From a virus, in IMG/VR virus record IMGVR_UViG_3300020442_000931, positions 1 to 23,729 of that record: a DNA stretch of 23,729 nt; one strand, given 5' to 3'. The notes under the pieces are model-generated. The model saw nothing but the letters and a program-made list of their open reading frames with translations. It ran no database searches and had not been told where the DNA came from. Below, piece after piece: positions 22,001 to 23,729 of the stretch. The position numbers were made by a program, and so were the translations under genes. The first letter of the stretch is position 1, and each line of letters starts with the position of its first letter.

Positions 22001-23729
22001 ATCTTGATACAACGTTCAACTTTACAGTTACTGAGAACGTGACTGGTAATGCACGTGCATATTCATTTACTACAACAGGAACTGGTGTTCTAATAACTGT
22101 TACAGGAAACCCTGTATCTACAAGTATAGAAGCTGGTGCAAACGTCAACGCTACTTTCGGTCCTGTTGCTGCTACAAGTTCTGATGGATCTACAATACTA
22201 TACCAGTGGGAGTTTTCTAGTAACGGTGGTGTAGGTTGGTCTGATGTAATTAACGGTGGTTTTTATAGTGGTGCAACTTCAGCAACATTACAAGTAGATG
22301 ATGAATATTCACTTAATGCTTATCAATACAGATGTAAGATGGAAACGTCTACATCTATTGCACCAGGCACAACAACTGCTGCAACACTGACTGTATTCCG
22401 TGTAATAACAATAGATACGCAACCATCAAATGCACAACCCATGGCTCCTGCTGCAGCTGCATTTACCACTGCTGCTAGTACTAAAGATGGAGCAGCAATA
22501 ACCTACCAATGGCAGTCATCACAAAACGGTGATGGTGTAACATATGCTGATATAAATGGTGCTACTTCTACAACTTATACAACTGGCAGCACATCTTATG
22601 ACAATGATTACGGTGACTACTACAGATGTAAGGTAAATGCAACGGGTGCTGCTGAGGTAATTACAAACGCAGGAAGAAACCTAGTACAACGTAGTATAAA
22701 TGTAACATCACAACCAGCTAACGTAACTGGTGCTGTTGGTGGTACAGTTTCGTTTGGTGTTGCTGCAAATACATCTGATAATGATGCAGGAGATATAACA
22801 TATCAGTGGGAAGTATCTATTACATCTGGTGCCTCATGGTCTAACGTATCTGAAGGAACTGGTGGTACAACCTCAACTTACACAACTCCTACATTAACTA
22901 CAGCATACGACTCATACCAATATCGTTGTTTATTATCAGCAAATGGTGCAACAACTATACCTTCTAATGCTGCTACATTACAAGTTGAAACGGTAACAGT
23001 AGTTGTATCAAATCAACCAAGTAATGCATCAGTTAACGAAGGTGCTACAGCGACATTTACTACATTAGGTGGAGTATCAATGGCACCTGTGGGTGGTAAC
23101 GCTGCTTCATCTTCATTTGAAGTAGATCAGTTTGATACACCTAGCAGTGGTGGAGGTAATGCTGAGGGACAATCTCAACACGAACCTAGTGTTACATATC
23201 AGTGGGAAAAAACTGACGATGGTAATAGAACTGTTGTTGTGACTGTAGGAACTGATACAAATAACGGACAAGCAACAGGGGTATTTTATCTTGACGGTGT
23301 AGAAGCACCCGCATCCTTCCCTCTTAAGAGGGGAGCAACATATTTGTTCGATCAGAATGATGCATCAAATGCTAACTGGAATAATCAAGCTCATCCAATA
23401 ATGTTTAGCACCACTGTAGATGGAGATTTAGTACCAGGCGGAGCTCACTATGATCCTTCAACTACAGTCTACAGATTAGATGGTGTTATCAAAACCATGG
23501 CAGAATATACTAGTGGTTTTGCTAGTGCTACCACTAAGACCGTACATTTTACACCTCCAGCTAATGCACCCGCAACCCTTTACTATTGGTGCCATTTCCA
23601 TACAGGTCAAGGTAATAGTTTAGCTCTTACAGATCAGACATGGAATTCACTTGGTGGTGCAACTTCTGCATCATATACAACTGCAGCAACAACTTATGCT
23701 GACGATCACCAAGACAAGTATCGCTGTAA
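19081..23729 (+). CDS. Giant subtilisin (S8) protease with cupredoxin-like and Ig-like domains, 3' end outside window
   Basis: An open frame of 1549 residues with no stop before the last base; the final 'gtaa' is out of frame (…Arg-Cys-aa). A TAG directly precedes the ATG, so the start is fixed. In order: residues 3-72, beta-alpha-beta-beta-alpha-beta like an I9 propeptide; ~100-230, cupredoxin-like (His165, Cys217-x2-His220-x2-Met223); ~235-640, proteinase-K-like S8 domain with 'YVIDTGVRG' Asp274, 'DNGHGTYCA' His334, 'SAGNG' oxyanion Asn452 and 'GGTSFSAP' Ser552; ~662-776, cupredoxin 2 (His715, Cys758-x2-His761, Met764); ~935-1000, cadherin-like (He_PIG) domain; then Ig-like repeats from ~1003, the last split by cupredoxin 3. 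No evident signal peptide. The catalytic set is complete, so an active protease is likely. Virion location is inferred from the Ig/fibre build and late promoter. Confidence 0.9.
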   Translation, partial: MKRVVVRVSDNYNLDQAASAILKLYGYLSFVESFRTFSIITFDCPERYENVILNQLRALNVVKRATWDGDKFSCNPVYESELTHSTSGSITLNSVGETTTTANTRNLTGSGTGTIYVKVQNIGGSNFYVFSQTQGGSYSRFANQTGFLQGATYTFDQSDSSNATHQLVFSETPDGTHTTGGSAYTTGVTTTGTAGQAGAQVEITMGATTPSVLYFYCNMHSGMGRYQVTPDRYGTINLHDYWHLDRITKQDRQYLNRQFSYTQDGDGADIYVIDTGVRGASRPTGNNAALHSELYNPDYVADLNGTTEQQNYRVFQLANYAGAHGTNNEDDNGHGTYCAILSAGRLAGVARKAKVYALKAFNSSLTASYTDILGAYQAVIDHNDSGNANYKGNNRPAIINASFGPTIPTQNYPYIELNDTGDDTGTDEEILDDIEGTISSQKNLIIVRSAGNGFKNSSDNFAGPIQGKCIAGTRTAGYPDNTNGGINNVDANQNKVSVGATEYNDRWADFSNYGAGVTTTAPGARILVPQYDWLANTPQTSATNYTTIGGTSFSAPLVTGIAAAWCGANGYTLTTNNLPGTFKTYMRTPDATGDIRKGGSTYYPTNSIEDRKLIDNPYETNNGSDFLIVKFNPADASHFLGNVGKKVQLRTTGSTAGSGSSTPTTYNITVTAPSSAYYTLNGTDRNGSVSGNNASITVNVGDTINLNLSNVSTIHPTYFRDSSNGPNVSTPAATGQGGTGNSVVSWTPNQVGSYIYQCSAHLGMMGTITVNSASGGAGSVVVGGINVSALSQSGWLNIAAESAVNNTITVQNSSNATASTTGGGSNNYLALIKSEAITHESIDGVVSTSTSLRSQTDTQEAGGSGQYSNVAYYPVDSGVDFDYSGTGSTLTKKRGAFFSYIDTSVTWTTSSGALNGSPYADGASVSVQLGLTGQTFASEPTFEAYTISGDGIGASGLTFNTATGELSGTVTSDYLDTTFNFTVTENVTGNARAYSFTTTGTGVLITVTGNPVSTSIEAGANVNATFGPVAATSSDGSTILYQWEFSSNGGVGWSDVINGGFYSGATSATLQVDDEYSLNAYQYRCKMETSTSIAPGTTTAATLTVFRVITIDTQPSNAQPMAPAAAAFTTAASTKDGAAITYQWQSSQNGDGVTYADINGATSTTYTTGSTSYDNDYGDYYRCKVNATGAAEVITNAGRNLVQRSINVTSQPANVTGAVGGTVSFGVAANTSDNDAGDITYQWEVSITSGASWSNVSEGTGGTTSTYTTPTLTTAYDSYQYRCLLSANGATTIPSNAATLQVETVTVVVSNQPSNASVNEGATATFTTLGGVSMAPVGGNAASSSFEVDQFDTPSSGGGNAEGQSQHEPSVTYQWEKTDDGNRTVVVTVGTDTNNGQATGVFYLDGVEAPASFPLKRGATYLFDQNDASNANWNNQAHPIMFSTTVDGDLVPGGAHYDPSTTVYRLDGVIKTMAEYTSGFASATTKTVHFTPPANAPATLYYWCHFHTGQGNSLALTDQTWNSLGGATSASYTTAATTYADDHQDKYRC
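19378..19770 (+). other. Cupredoxin-like domain 1, between propeptide and protease
   Basis: Beta-rich domain with 'GATYTFDQSDSSNATHQLVF' and 'VLYFYCNMHSGMGRYQV'. His165, Cys217, His220 and Met223 match the His-Cys-His-Met ligand set of blue copper proteins (C-x2-H as in plastocyanin, shorter gap to Met). It sits where proteinase K-type enzymes have only a short link between propeptide and catalytic domain. Copper binding is plausible, not shown. Confidence 0.65.
19783..21000 (+). other. Peptidase S8 (proteinase K-like) catalytic domain
   Basis: Residues ~235-640. It opens like proteinase K with 'WHLDRI' followed by 'FSYTQDGDGADIYVIDTG'. Asp274, His334 and Ser552 form the triad in the usual order and spacing; Asn452 supplies the oxyanion hole. 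'VSVGATEYNDRWADFSNYG' and 'APGARILVP' are the standard strands between Asn and Ser. Confidence 0.92.
21064..21408 (+). other. Cupredoxin-like domain 2
   Basis: Residues ~662-776: 'ITVNVGDTINLNLSNVSTIH' supplies His715, and 'GSYIYQCSAHLGMMGTITV' supplies Cys758, His761 and Met764 or Met765. The C-x2-H-x2-M end and 'GTITV' last strand are the plastocyanin-like pattern. It differs from domains 1 and 3, which share a 'GATYxFDQxDxSNA' strand. Confidence 0.7.
22087..23727 (+). repeat. Ig-like repeat array of about 100 residues per unit
   Basis: At least four units share 'QPxN…GA…F', a central 'YQW', a 'W…GAT…YTT' segment and an end 'YxYRC'. YQW positions: 22201 ('YQWEFSSN'), 22504 ('YQWQSSQN'), 22801 ('YQWEVSIT'), 23197 ('YQWEKTDD'). 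YRC ends: about 22327, 22621, 22921 and 23719. The Trp and Cys fit an I-set-like sandwich, though the partner Cys of a classical Ig fold is missing. The array runs off the window. Confidence 0.75.
23230..23640 (+). other. Cupredoxin-like domain 3, inserted in an Ig-like repeat
   Basis: Residues ~1384-1520 lie between the 'YQWEKTDD' and 'WNSLGGATSASYTT' parts of one Ig unit. 'GATYLFDQNDASNA' matches domain 1, followed by His1438 and 'LYYWCHFHTGQG' with Cys1504 and His1507. The position of the usual Met is Gln1510, as in stellacyanin-type copper centres. Confidence 0.7.

Noticed and set aside
23726-23729. Final 'taa' of the window as the stop codon of the protease gene
   Set aside because: In the frame set by 19081 the last codons are CGC-TGT followed by 'aa', so the terminal TAA is out of phase and the gene continues.
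1-23729. tRNA genes, CRISPR arrays, insertion sequences, attachment sites
   Set aside because: No cloverleaf, direct-repeat array, transposase frame or terminal inverted repeats were seen; intergenic space is at most about 30 bases.

Overview
The window is a densely packed, AT-rich stretch of a tailed-phage genome. All 14 genes lie on the + strand, with gaps of at most about 30 bases and several overlaps. The best fit is a T4-like marine myovirus, most likely a cyanophage of Synechococcus or Prochlorococcus; a T4-like pelagiphage is possible. The reasons are the T4-type late promoter octamer TATAAATA (or CATAAATA) at gene junctions, the run of very large Thr/Ser/Asn/Gly-rich fibre proteins, and modules I recall from marine T4-like phages (LDADxLDG fibre repeats, GGxGY modules, CxxH cupredoxin modules, a DUF6445-like oxygenase). 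No portal, capsid, terminase or host gene is present, so the host is inferred.

Layout. (1) 1-807 is the 3' end of a virion protein whose start lies upstream. (2) 832-1365 is a small beta-rich protein behind a late promoter. (3) 1382-11755 encodes a 3457-residue mosaic fibre protein that fills almost half the window. (4) 11763-14257 holds distal-fibre-type genes: a glycine-rich adhesin-like protein, a small accessory protein and a protein with possible propeller-like repeats. (5) 14257-16094 holds three proteins I do not recognise: a 50-residue coiled coil, a 311-residue basic helical protein and a 259-residue coiled-coil protein. (6) 16039-18527 is an enzyme pair: a protein joining a U32-like, cysteine-rich putative TIM barrel to a class I methyltransferase, then a 2OG-Fe(II) oxygenase-like protein. 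(7) 18552-19050 holds two small unknown proteins. (8) From 19081 to the last base a second giant frame stays open and runs off the window: an I9-like propeptide, a cupredoxin-like domain, a complete subtilisin (S8) domain with Asp/His/Ser triad, a second cupredoxin, a cadherin-like domain and a string of Ig-like repeats, one of them interrupted by a third cupredoxin.

How it fits together. This looks like a late-expressed cassette building the host-recognition end of the particle: long fibres, tip adhesins, small helical proteins that may assist assembly, and an enzyme pair that could modify virion parts or another substrate. The most striking item is the terminal gene, a protease with copper-type domains on an Ig scaffold. 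It has no evident signal peptide, so it would act in the infected cell or from the virion. Roles beyond the fold assignments are inference.
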